Origin: Guadua angustifolia
Lineage: Eukaryota; Streptophyta; Magnoliopsida; Poales; Poaceae
Reading direction: 5' to 3'
Assembly (NCBI GenBank): GCA_036346375.1
Contig: CM070520.1
Span: 46,581,854 to 46,645,853 of the forward strand
DNA: 64,000 bases
The position numbers and the translations under genes were made by a program. Positions 10,901 through 22,006 of the stretch are shown here, one piece after another (within the stretch, counting starts at the first letter, position 1; every line of letters begins with the position of its first letter). Under the pieces are notes generated by a model. It saw only the letters and a list, made by a program, of their open reading frames with translations, was not told where the DNA came from and did no database searches.

Positions 10901-11086
10901 AAAAAGATTCCTTGAAGCACAATGAACCCAACTAAAACTAGAAATCTTTTATTTGATGGATAGATTAGTCAAATTAAATCCTTTTATTAATAGAAAATTC
11001 AAATTAAGCTTGTTTAATTCCAAGAAAATGCAAATGGTTCATTTTCAAATTCAAACACTCAAAAACTCAAATTTTGGAATGTTATA
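7995..11086 (-). mobile_element. Element B: solo LTR, Tekay-like Ty3/gypsy
   Basis: A 3092-bp LTR with no internal domain. The left edge (tgtcgggactgga) matches in reverse the end of the LTR at 62892. The right edge corresponds to a minus-strand start TATAACATTCC, a one-base variant of the family start TGTAACATCC. The 5-bp sequence gctga flanks both ends (7990-7994 and 11087-11091), so this is a clean solo LTR made by LTR-LTR recombination. It shares long similar blocks with 53731-57181 and 59947-62892, for example the stretch around acaagatatgatc near 8760. Arg-rich frames at 10000-10700 lie inside the LTR and are not genes. Confidence 0.9.
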
Positions 11087-11091
11087 GCTGA

Positions 11092-11329
11092 GGCGATAGT
11101 ATTGGATGCCGTTGATGAAAGCTTATTTATATTCATAAGCAGATCTCATCTCCCTACATAAAGAGGGTTAGGGCTCTTATTATACATATCCCAAAATGAA
11201 GGATCGAAACCGGGGACTTGAGGGGGCTGAATAGGAGCCAATTAAATTTTTCTTCTCAAGAATCTCTTCTTAAAAAACACTAGTGCTATGAAGCAAACAC
11301 TAGGTTCAAGAACACCAAAAACAGGATAG
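11092..11329. other. Unassigned AT-rich sequence
   Basis: Includes the phrase gagggggctgaataggag (near 11220), which is common near LTRs and MITE edges in grasses. I could not define an element here. Confidence 0.3.
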
Positions 11330-11850
11330 GGTAAGAATTTCAGTAACTCGGATGAGCAAAAATATCAAATTTGATGGTTAAGAAACATTAATAACTTTAT
11401 TTCTACTCACCCAAAATTGATGAAATTTGAAAAAAAAAAGGCAAGATAAGGTCCTTAGGGTTATGATTCCAAAAGGAATCTCAAAACAAAGCTCAAATGA
11501 GAGATCTATGTATCTCATCATTCACGCTGCAAAAACAGAGGTTTTAGAAAATTGACAGTGAAGAAACCTCAATAATTTTTGATGTACTACGAAAAAATGG
11601 ATGAAATTTGAAATATGGCAAGATAAGGTCCATAGTATCATTATTCTGAAAGGAATTTCAAAACAAAGCCCAAATGAGAGATCTATCTAGCTCAACATCC
11701 ACGCTGCACAAAAATAGAGATTTCAGAAACTTTGACCACGAAGAAACCTAATAACTTTTGACCTATCCAACCAAAATTGATGAAATTTGAACCATGACTA
11801 GGAAATGACCTTAGAAGTATGATTCCAAAAGGAATTACAAGGATAAGCCC
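11330..11850. repeat. ~180-bp tandem repeat, three units
   Basis: The core tgatgaaatttga (second copy ggatgaaatttga) occurs near 11418, 11599 and 11778, giving a period of about 180 bp. Each unit also has a nearby aagataaggtcc or aaatgacct, attccaaaaggaat, agagatctat and gaagaaacct. The units are imperfect and non-coding. I do not recognise the family. Confidence 0.7.
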
Positions 11851-13037
11851 AAGGTCTCAACTTTTCATGCAAATAGTTCAAGCTATACCAAAAACAGTGA
11901 TTTCAACTCAAGAACATGATGTTCCAAATGCAACTTGAGCAAGAATAAGTTCTAATGAATCTTGCTGAATTGGGACATGATCTAGGTATGTTCCTCAACC
12001 TCTTACATGTCCTAGATCTAATATAACTATAGTAAGTAAGAGGGAAAGTAAAGCTCAAGTTGCATAAAAGAACTAAGCAAAAATGTGAGAAATAAAATAA
12101 ATTTCAGAATATAGATGAACTTGAATATTGTATTCCTTAGAGAGGAATGATTACAAAGCCACATTTCATGGTGAGCAAAGCTCAAAGGAGCATAAGAAAA
12201 CAAGAAATCCTTCTCTAATTCTTGGGTTGGAGACATTCCTCAAACCCTCTATTTATAGCAACCTAGGAGCAACTCCACCCTTGAATGACCTAATTCTTGG
12301 CCCTTAAGAAACCTCATCAAGAGTTGAGATCCACTCTGTCACTCATATATAGGCTAACCCGCAACCCAACAATGTAATGGGTTTTAACCATTAACACTAA
12401 CTTAACCGCTACTCCACCCGTAAACCCTTGATCCAATGATCCTCTTTTGCTTGAGTAGGCTTAAGTTAGCATCTCATCTATCTATTTGTCCGTTTGGACC
12501 TCAGCTCTCCTAGTCTAGTCCTAATCTCCTCTACCTCACCATGACCTAGCTCTAAAGTCTTGTAACCATCACAGATGAGCAAAATGTCACATAGTATTGC
12601 TCAATATAATATTAATCAACAGCGGTATCAAATATTTCGTTCTAAAAAATAACTACCGCTTCACAAAAATCGGTAGTACTGCACTGAACTCAAATTGCTC
12701 AAAACTAAAGCAAACTTAAACCTGAGCACCACAGGTTTAAACAGTTAAATACCCATCACAAACATAGGTAGACCACCACATGGTTTCTCACAAAAAAAAT
12801 ATCAATAAAATTGAGAGATGCTTGAATCCACATCTTTGTGCATGTTCTTCTACTTTCATATTTGAGTTTTCTTGATCATCGGCAGATAGACCATAATATT
12901 ATAGTAACAGTTTTTTCAGGAGAAATAATAGTAGTTTGAAGTACTCATTTTTGTCCGTGCCTATTAGCAACAGTTGAAATATGCTTTTGTATATTTATGA
13001 TTTATCAATTAAGGTATGCCTATATATTTGTTCGCAG
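11851..13037. other. Unassigned sequence upstream of the coatomer-like gene
   Basis: AT-rich DNA with a possible promoter-like tatttatag near 12251. I looked for the first WD40 repeat of a coatomer beta' protein on the plus strand and did not find it. It may include introns or the promoter of the downstream gene. Confidence 0.3.
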
Positions 13038-15424
13038 GAAATAAGAGAGGCTGAGATCACCACTGGGTTAAAAGGCAGGCTTCTGATTTACTGCATTGAG
13101 CTTATTTTCTTGTACTCCTTCGTTGTTGGATACATATCATTTTATTTTTTAAATCTTGTTTCTAAATAAATGTTATTCTACAATTTTAAAATAACTTTTT
13201 ACTATTTTTCTTATATACCACTCTCATTTAGCTATTTTTAATACCATTTACTATCATGAACTAGAGTAAAATACACTATCCAAAGAATAATAAGTGATAT
13301 AATGAAGTGTAACGTAGTCTTTTGTGCAATGCCCTAAAATAACATATATTTAGGAACGAGAGAGTAATTTTCACTCTGGTTGCAGCTACTTCAGTTAAAT
13401 TTGTAGCTCGAAAGCAATGGTTCGTGGTGGGTGTCAGCGATGGGAGCATCTACGTGTACAGTTGTGATACAATGAAGGAAATTCGCCATTTGAGACGAGT
13501 TAGCGTCAAATCTTTGGCTATTCATGCAACTGAGCCCTACTTGCTGTCTGCATCCTCTGATGGCTCTTTTAAGCTGTGGGACTATGAAAAGGACTGGGAG
13601 ATAATCAAAGCTTTTGGTTCCCTGCAAAGTAGGAATGTGTGCCATGTCGCGTTTAACCCAAAGGACACGGATATTTTTGCTAGTGCCGAGGATTCCACAA
13701 TAAAGGTATGGGTTTTCCTGCCATGCATTTTAGCAAAAACAATTTGTAATAGTTAGTATTAAAAATATTAATTTTGCTAACACATGTGTATGTCTGAATT
13801 GGTAATTACAGATTTGGAATCTGCATCTTTCTAAATGTACCTTGACATTACGTGGGCCCAGTATGCATTATTTGGACTACTTTAGTCGTGGTGATGAGCT
13901 ATACTTGATCGCTTGCTGCGGATCGGACACTGTCAAGGTATAACTTCTTCTTTGAAGAGTGTAGGCTAGCCCTTGAGCATCAGTACGGAGTGTTGATGCA
14001 ATGCATTTCTTCTTGTTGAGTCAGATTTGGGACTACCAGACAGGAAGTTGTGTTAAAACACTCAAAGGACATCAAAGGCAGGTTATTAGAGTCTGTTCCC
14101 ATCTTGATCTTCCAATTCTAATTACAGCTTCGATTGACGGGACAGTGTGTCTGTGGAGCTCGACAACCTTCAAGTAAGAACCCGTAGCCTCTTGAAAATG
14201 CACACACGCACCGTACCGAATTCATAACTGACAAATGCACCTGACCCTGTTGTGGTCTTATCCACTGCTTGTATAGCTCACCCTATATTTGCACACTGAA
14301 CACAAGATGGCTATAGGGCCCTATTTCTATTTGGGATGTGGGAATTCTATGGGAAATCACTTCAAAGCTCCTGTGAAATTACTGCATTTTCCAAACTCGG
14401 CCCCACACGAGTGTTTGTCTGCTTGATATCGGCAACTTCCTAATAACACCAAAAGGAGTGCAAACCAACTAGCATTATCTATCCATAAAGCACCAAGTCT
14501 GCTGGTTATCTTTACTGTTATAAAAGTAAATTGGGGCTCTTCAAAAGCCCAGATCTAATCCTAGCGGGAAAGATGGAATTCATAGCATTAATCTAAAAAA
14601 TAGCTGAAAATTCTCTCATTAATTAGTAGCAAACAATGAAAAGAATTATAATACCTCAACCCTATAGATTCCACCATTATATCAGCTTCAAGTCTTGAAT
14701 GTTGTCTATCTAGAGTACAAATTTGAATTCAAGTCAAATACGTAAAAAATAAAAATCAATTATAAATGTAAAATGACTTCATAATATATAAATTAAAATT
14801 ATGGATATGGTCCTCTTGTCCCATTTTGTTGCTACAACAGTTGATATGTTATAGATGGGACTTTTTATGCTAGGGCCTTCAAGGTAATGCCTACCCCAGA
14901 TGCAACAATGTTCTTCGTATTCTTGCAGGCTTGAGTGCACACTGAATTTTGGCCTAGGAGAAGTTTACGCTATAGGATGTTTGCAGGGTTCAAGCAGGTA
15001 TGTATTGAAATGTATCCTGTTCTCCATATATATTTTGTTACTAAGAACATTGCTTCCCTGGAACCGCTTAATATGGGGAAGTGTATAATATAATTCCAAT
15101 ATTCTTAGGCTTATACGAAGTGTATAATTTGTTCCATTTATTTTTGAATAATTCTTGGGTTGCATTTTTTTAGCAGCATATAGTTCTGGCCTTGCTACAA
15201 TTACTGTTGTTAGCAAGAACACCGTCACTCGATTAGAATTCATATCCTCATATATAACATACAAACTCCTGTGCTTTATTGCTCAACATGTTCTGCAGAC
15301 CAAGTGGTTCAACGTACGTATTCATATGTTAATTTGTTGCAGGATTGTGATTGCATATTCTGAAGGATTAGTACTGACAGAAATTGACCTCGGACAAAAT
15401 GGTGCTAGAATGGAAAGGCGGTGA
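13038..15424 (+). CDS. Coatomer beta' subunit-like WD40 protein (spliced, short form)
   Basis: Exons with matching phases are 13038-13074, 13386-13705, 13812-13937, 14025-14173, 14929-14997 and 15343-15424, ending in TGA at 15422-15424. Together they give about 260 codons with no internal stop. The protein reads as successive WD40 blades of COPI beta'-COP: SVKFVARKQW, LLSASSDGSFKLWDYEKDW, VAFNPKDTDIFASAEDSTIK, IWDYQTGSCVKTLKGHQRQV, LITASIDGTVCLW, LECTLNFGLGEVYAIG. Beta'-COP is part of the coat of Golgi-to-ER vesicles. All introns are GT-AG except the first, which would need a GC donor at 13075-13076. The first blade and start codon are not found. The protein stops after about blade six, whereas full beta'-COP has about 900 residues. 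It may be a short divergent paralogue or a 5'-truncated duplicate. Confidence 0.82.
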
Positions 15425-15678
15425 AAAGGCCATACAAGCAACACAACAAAATCCAAACCATTCGTGTCAACGCGACTGGAACAGAGGCAACGAATCAAAA
15501 CTGTCGAATGGTATATTAATTGGAACTATTTCTTATAAGTGAATGTTGAAGGACCAGTGGAACGCATATGTGAATGTGATATATATGGTCAATATAGATG
15601 GTCTATGTACCTTAACTACATACCTAAGTATCTTATTTTTCTTGAGCTCTTTTATTTACAGCACACTAAATTCAACAT
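15425..15678. other. 3' flank of the coatomer-like gene
   Basis: Probable 3' UTR and flank. I see no clear AATAAA signal. The last five bases, aacat (15674-15678), are the left TSD of LTR C1. Confidence 0.5.
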
Positions 15679-17527
15679 TGTAAAAACCAATTTTTGCACC
15701 TTTGAATTGGTTTTATGTATTTTAGCCTTTTTGAGAATTTTTATTGCTAATTAAATCTTAATGTGGATTTTCCCTAGTCAAAAAGGATTTAATGTGATTA
15801 ATGTTCAAATCAAAAATTGCCAAAATTATTTTATTTGAGTTTTATATACTCTAAAGTATTTTACATAATTTTCTTTGATTTTTCCAAGTTTATTTGCTAT
15901 TTATTTGGAGCCTATTTGTATTTTCTGTATTTTCTAAAATAAGAAAGTAAATAAAAAACCCCGGAAAAGGCTTTCGGCTGAAACCCACCCGTTCTAGCCC
16001 GATTCTACCATGTGGCCCAGCCCAGCACTGCAGCCAGCTTGCCCAACTTGCGTGCTAGCCCTGTCTGCTAGGTCCCCGTCTTCGACTCAGATACTATGTC
16101 CGAGCCGTGTCCACTGCGGACATGGTTTCCACTCTGTGCTCTACATGGATGCCTAGGGTTATATAAGATGAGCATCAGGATCAGTGTAAGATTAGAAATC
16201 CAAACCCTAACCCTAGAAGTTGAGACGAGTCGTCTCTTTGGTGCACACACCATCTTGCCTAGAGGAAGCCTGTAGATTGCTACCGCTTTCCATGGCTATC
16301 ACCGCTAGTAGCCGTTTGCTATTACATCCACACAGAAGCATCGCTGTGTTGTGATCTTGCAGTTGGGATGATTCAGAGTAGCCGGAGTTTGCCAGCTGTG
16401 ACCATAGATCTCAGAGCCTATCGGGTTGATGTGGCGCCAACTTGGAGTCGACGTGACATGCCATGTGGTGCCACATAGTGCTGAGTGCCTGAGTCAACTG
16501 TCGCGTAGGCATAGATCTATGCATAGGCTAGGTCTAATGTGGGCTATGTTCCTGATCTATGGATCCCACATGTTAGTAAAACATGCTGTGAGCCAGGTTC
16601 ACCGTGGACTTGGCTTATGAGTTTGTGGACTCGGTCTATGAATTGCTAGTCCACATTTCAGCATCTATGTTTTTTCTTAAAAAAATCTAGAAAATCAATT
16701 AGAAAATAGATTTTTGCCTAGGCCCATGTGTCAATTGCTTGGGATGGAATATTCTATTTTCTTTCTCTTTTTTCAGATTTAATTCTTAGGTGAATCTTTT
16801 AATAGTCTGTTCTCTTTCATACAAACTCCGATTGAGCCCATGTAAATTTTTAAATACATATAAATTCAAGCTCTACACTTTGGTGTATTTTATTTGATTT
16901 TCAGAATTTTTTTGGTCTGTATTTTGTATTTATATTAGGTTTCGCTATTCATTTTGCTCAGATGTTGAAGTACTAGGTGTGTTCGAAGGTAAAGGGTTGA
17001 TTCAAGTTCAAGGTACAGATCAAGATCAAGAATTGTTCCAAGGCAAGTTGTGCTTTGATCATGTTGAGTCCAGTTTTATAAATGCTATTTTGTTTTAATC
17101 TATTGCAACATATTTCAAGTTATATGGTTTTAAAATAGTTTGATAATTAGCTATTCAACCCAATTAAATTATACTTACCTTGTCATTTGTTATGCCATAT
17201 TCATTGGCCATCCTATGATGGATAATTATTAGTTGGTTGCTAATACATGCCAGCATAGGTTGGATAGATTGTGCTCAATATGTTTAGCCATACCACGAAC
17301 AATTGATATCTTTTGAAAGTGCAAATTCAACTTGACTAATGGTATATGGAATATGTTTATGAAAAAGGTGTGTCATGTATTATCACACAATGATGTTGAG
17401 TTGTTGATGGCATGTGTTGCATAACAATCAATTAGGATGGTAAATAATTTAGATTGAGGTAAGTGACAAGTGGTTGTGTGTTAGGGTGGGTCAATGTGAC
17501 ATTTCCGTTGGAAATTCTATGTGAATT

Positions 17528-17649
17528 GATTAATAATAGTTACGGAGAATAACTGGAAGTCTTGCTTCAATCAATTAAGGACTTACTAGATTAATAATAG
17601 TTACGGAGAATAACTGGAAGTCTTGCTTCAATCAATTAAGGACTTAACC
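17528..17649. repeat. 61-bp tandem duplication inside LTR C1
   Basis: A segment starting gattaataatagttacgg at 17528 is repeated at 17589 with almost no change, through ggactta. The near identity suggests a duplication younger than the surrounding decayed LTR. Confidence 0.9.
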
Positions 17650-18018
17650 TAGTAAGCCATTGAACTAGGCTAATCATAAAACCACATGTCTGTTATGGGT
17701 CAGACCTAGCTCAGAAAGTTACTGAGTCTTGACATATGATATCTCAGGAAGAAACCAAGCTGTGTGCATGGTTGGAGAAGATGTGTATTGTAGTGACTTC
17801 ACATCTCAAACAGTGATTGTTCCTAGTCCAATGATAAGTCCCTCTTATTTTTCTTCTTTGTGTGAGGGAGGGATAGTGAGATCAAGCTTATCAATAGTGT
17901 CTATGTTTGAAAGGTTTTGTTATGATTTTCTTAGTCGCATGTCGATGAGTACGTGTAATGGCCAACATTATAAGATTAATCATATCTTGCGAGTAAAGTG
18001 TATAGCCTCTGTAGAGTG

Positions 18019-19558
18019 TGAAAGCATCTAGGCACCTAATTCGATTTGGTTTTGGTAATTAATGACAATTATAGTTAAAGGACTAACATTTTCAATTTAA
18101 GTATTTTGAGAATAGGTTGGTCCTAAATTCGGCAATCATAGAAGCACGAAAATGATGAAAAGATGGTCAACACGTCAAGACAAGATGGCTAAGGTATAAA
18201 ATTTAAGGACCTTTCATAGCTTATGCCAATCTCAGAGTTTGGAGAAAAGATCGGATTACTATAATAGGCGTTGTACTATTAAGAGGTGTCTTGGCTGCTT
18301 GTTCGATGTTGAAAAATGTTTAGAGGCTCAATACATGTGCATTTAGACACTTAAATGGCATTTCATAAAAAGGAAAATAAATATCTTGCAATATGGGCTT
18401 TGCAGTGGGGCCAATATGATCGGGCCCCCTCCAGTCATACTAGCCATCGGTGTGACTGGGCTCTAGCCGGTCTGGTTTTTATAGAAGCAGTGACTTTTGG
18501 TGGCTGAGGGGTGGTATGACCGGGCCCCCTCTGATCATATCGGCTAGCGGTATGACCGGGCCTCCTCCAGTCATACCGGCCGACGGTATGATCAAGGCCA
18601 GGCCAGCTGCTTTTTTTCTAGAACAAGTGTTTTCCGGCCGAATTAAAATTCTTGGAGCCTAGTATGACTGGACCTACCCCAGTCATACTGGTCATACCGG
18701 TCTTAGTGACCAATGGTCACTGACAATGTAATAAATGTCTTAGAGCATTGTTGTTGGCTACTAAGGAGAGATCATACACTTACTGGGCAAGATGGCCAAA
18801 CCTCCCAGGGCTCTTTTGAGCAACTTTTGGCCAACGGCCATATTTGGTTGGTGGGGGTTATAAATACCCCCGACTAGCATTCTAGAGCAACTTTTGGACC
18901 TCATTGATCATTCTTGAGCTCTAGAAATTCTCCTACTCATTGTGTGCATTAAATTCTCATTTTATGAGAGTTAGGAGCAAAATTGAGTGTTGCATTTAGT
19001 GTTGAGGTTTTAGACACTTAAGTCAACCTCAAGCAAGCATCAAAACTTATTTCTCTTGGAGGTTGCCGCCTCCTATACGGCTTGGAGGCATTCGTGCACG
19101 ATGAGCTTCTCGATGGAGGTTGTGAGAAGCCCCAGTAAGCTACAAAGGCCGGAGTTCACCTACTCGGAGCGTGGAAGAGCTACCAAAATGATCGAGGAAG
19201 GCTCAAGTGGTTGGAGCCGGCTTGAAGTTGTTCAAGTAACCTCAATATGAATTAGGGGAGACCAGCAAGTCTACAAGACCACAAAATAAATTCTTGTGTC
19301 TCATTCTCTTGCGGTTTAATTTCTCCTTTCTTGCAAGAAAATCTACATTTCTAGCAATTGAAGTACCTTGTTCGCGTGCTTAGAATTATATCTAGCTCGT
19401 ACTTAAATTGTAGTAGCAATTGGTGATCACTAGAGAACGTAGCTTTAAATTGTCAAATTGCAAATTTTGCTTAGTAAATTTATTAATTGCAATTTAGAGT
19501 CGAAAAATTTATAAACCTACTATGCACCCCGCTCCAGTCGGTTATCCTTGATCCTACA
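18019..19558 (+). repeat. 5' LTR of element C2
   Basis: A 1540-bp LTR, TG...CA. A ttataaata box at 18858-18866 is a likely core promoter. Several copies of a gtatgaccggg or gtcatacc motif lie at about 18410-18690. It carries about 75 bp near 19335-19400 that the 3' LTR lacks. Confidence 0.93.
18858..18866 (+). promoter_or_regulatory. TATA box in 5' LTR of C2
   Basis: ttataaata following a G-rich stretch; the same box is conserved in the 3' LTR at 27632-27640. Confidence 0.6.
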
Positions 19559-19560
19559 AA

Positions 19561-19572
19561 TGGTATCGGAGC
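19561..19572 (+). promoter_or_regulatory. Primer binding site of C2
   Basis: tggtatcggagc, two bases after the 5' LTR, is complementary to the 3' end of initiator methionine tRNA with one change from the usual TGGTATCAGAGC. It would prime minus-strand DNA synthesis. Confidence 0.85.
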
Positions 19573-19612
19573 TTGGACTCTCTTTTGGGGCTTCACCGCC
19601 TAGAGAGTAACG

Positions 19613-20613
19613 ATGGCTAGCGATGGGTGTCTATAGCTAAAGCACTATTTTACGATGGTATAAATTATGCATATTGGAAAATTCGTATGACCGTATATCT
19701 TAAGGCCATGAGTCTAAGCATATGGAGAATTGTAGATGAGGGTTTTGCTATGGGAGTTAATCCCACACTCATAATGGAACAAGAAGAGAGAAATTGCCAT
19801 CTCAATGCTCAAGCTATGAATGCTCTTTTTGGCACTTTGAACACGGATGAGTTCAATTGAGTGAGCAACCTCGAAACGGCTCATGAGATTTGGACTACCT
19901 TCTCGAAAATTTATGAGGGAACATCCGCGGTCAAGAAAGCTAAATTGCATTTGCTTCGGATAAAATATGAGAGTTTCATTATGTTACCCTATGAGAGCAT
20001 CAATGAGATATACTCACGGCTTAATAATATAGTGAATGAGCTCAAGCACCTTGGGGCATCGCTAACCAATTTTGATGTTGTTCGTAAGTTGCTTAGGGCT
20101 CTTCCGGACAAGTATGAAACTTTGGTGATGTTGTTTCTCAACTCACCGAAGTTACCGAGGATGACGCCTACCGGACTTCTTGGAAACCTCATTACCAATG
20201 AGCTTTACAAGAAGGACAAGGAAGAGCTTTTGGAGCAAAGCTCTTCAAAAAAGAAGAATATTGCCTTCAAGGCAAAAGCGGAGTCAAGCGATGATGCGCT
20301 TGATGACTCCGATGATGATGACACCGAGGAGGAGATGACACTCCTCGTAAGAAGAATGAAGAGGTTCATGAGGAGGTGCTCAAGTTCAAGTGCCTCTCAA
20401 AAATTCAAGAAGGGATAACACTCTAGCGCCTATCGGTATGCAAATATCTGGTGCTATGAGTGTGATGAGAAGGGGCAAATCGCATCTCATTGTTCAAAGA
20501 AGAAGGATGGCAAGAACAAGTCACCCAAGAAGAAGAAGGCCTTTCAAGGGAAGAAGAAGCTTTTCAAAAAGCATCACAAGGACGGCAAAGGCAAGGCTCA
20601 CATTGGAGAGTAG
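19613..20613 (+). pseudogene. C2 gag, N-terminal part with first zinc knuckle
   Basis: The likely start is ATG at 19613, but the frame shifts within six codons; the body runs from about 19627. It shows the copia UBN2-type gag: YDGINYAYWKIRM near the start, then HEIWTTFSKIYEGTSAVKKAK and LNNIVNELKHLG. A TGA lies at 19858-19860 and a TAA at about 20416-20418. After the second stop comes a CCHC knuckle, CYECDEKGQIASHC (about 20450-20500), in which the usual histidine of GHI is glutamine. A Lys-rich tail ends at a stop near 20613. Gag would form the cytoplasmic particle and bind RNA. Confidence 0.88.
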
Positions 20614-21494
20614 GATTTTGAAGAAGAATATTCGGACTCCTACTCCTCTGAGGATGATATACCTTCAAAGAAGAAAGGTCTTGCTGGCATCGCTATCAAT
20701 GAGGCTTCTTGGAATTTGTCACTCCTTTGTGTAAAATGGCAAAAGGAGAATTTGAGGTAAAATCAAGTGACCATGATGAACCTACCTATGATGAGCTTAT
20801 AGACATGCTTGAGGACTTGAATGAGTACCTCGGCAAAGAAAAATCTAAACATAAGGCTTTGAGAAAAGAATATCTTTCTCTCAAGGATTCTTATAAGGAG
20901 CTAAAGGAAGCATATAAGACTCTTCTTACCAAGGAACATTCAAAGCCTCAAAATGTTATAGGCATTAGTTGCAATATTATCGATGATATGCCTAGTTTAG
21001 AAATTGATTCATATTGTATATCAAAAATTACCATATCTACATCTTATGATGATCTATTTGATTTGCCTTCGAGTTCATTCTCTAGCTCTACTTCTAGTCA
21101 TGAATATTTAATTATTGAAAATAATGAGCTTAAGGAGTAAGCGAACAAGCTAAGTAAAAGTTTGGATAGGTGTTTCAAGGGTAAGAAACACTTTATAAAA
21201 TCTTGAACAACCAATGGTGCTCCTACAACAAAGAAAGCCTTGGGTGTGTTCCCAATAAGGGTAAGAAATTGAGTAATTAAACTCCTCGGTTTATAAAATC
21301 AAATAGGAAGCTTTGTTATAAATGTCATGATGTAGGGCATATAGCAAGTGATTTCCCATTGGGTAAAAGTTCTAAAAATAATGTTTATGATTCTTGCTAC
21401 GTGCTCAAGAAAAATAGCATTGGTAAAATTATTGCTAAATTTGTTGGCACTCCTATGCTTGGCCGTAGAAAAAATACCATTTGGGTGCCCAAAA
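20614..21494 (+). pseudogene. C2 gag, coiled-coil and second zinc-knuckle part
   Basis: The segment 20709-21140 encodes an acidic region and a helical heptad-like stretch (YLGKEKSKHKALRKEYLSL), typical of the extended gag in SIRE-type elements. After stops near 21140-21270 comes a second knuckle, CYKCHDVGHIASDF (about 21310-21355), in which the last cysteine is phenylalanine. The part ends with AKFVGTP and IWVPK near 21490. There the sequence jumps into the middle of integrase, so protease and the first part of integrase are missing. Confidence 0.82.
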
Positions 21495-22006
21495 TGGTTC
21501 CAAGCTTAAGAATACAAGAATCGAAGATTATTGTGATGAACTTGGAATAAAATATGAGCTTTCCGCTACATATACGCCAGAGCAAAATGGAGTTGTAGAA
21601 TGAAAAAATGAACATTAATAGAAATGGCAAGAACTATGCTTGATGAATATGGTACTCACTAGAGTTTTTGGGCAGAAGCCATAAATACCGCTTGCCATGC
21701 AACAAATAAGCTTTATTTGCATCTTTTTTGAAAAAGACTTCTTATGAGCTCCTCATTGGAAGACGACCAAATATCTCTTATTTTTAAGTTTTTAGTTGGA
21801 GGTGTTATATTTTGAAAAAAGGTTTTCGGGTTTCAAAAATTCAAAGTCATTGTGATGTTGGTTTCTTACTTGGTTATTCTTCAAATAATAAAGCATATCG
21901 AGTTTTTAATAAAAACAAAGGTTTTGTTGAACAAACTTGCGATGTTGAATTTGATGAAACTAACAGCTCTCAAGAAGAGAAACAAAATTTGATGATGTAG
22001 GTGATG
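21495..22006 (+). pseudogene. C2 integrase, C-terminal part of core and tail
   Basis: Begins in mid-domain with NGSKLKNTRIEDYCDELGIK, the segment just after the second catalytic aspartate of copia integrases. It continues with TYTPEQNGVVE and MARTMLDEYG (the glutamate is in this block). A stop replaces arginine in GVVERKN. Then FWAEAINTACHATN, GFRVSKIQSHCDVGFLLGYS and KGFVEQTCDVEFDE follow, matching the copia integrase tail. Several frame changes occur near 21600-21815. The first aspartate and the HHCC domain are absent because of the deletion at about 21495. Confidence 0.85.

Noticed and set aside
16426..18031. Plus-strand ORFs of 64-100 codons after the coatomer-like gene
   Set aside because: All lie in solo LTR C1, no domain and no continuity with the gene.
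19561..19572. Part of a tRNA gene
   Set aside because: Only a 12-base PBS match beside an LTR; no cloverleaf around it.
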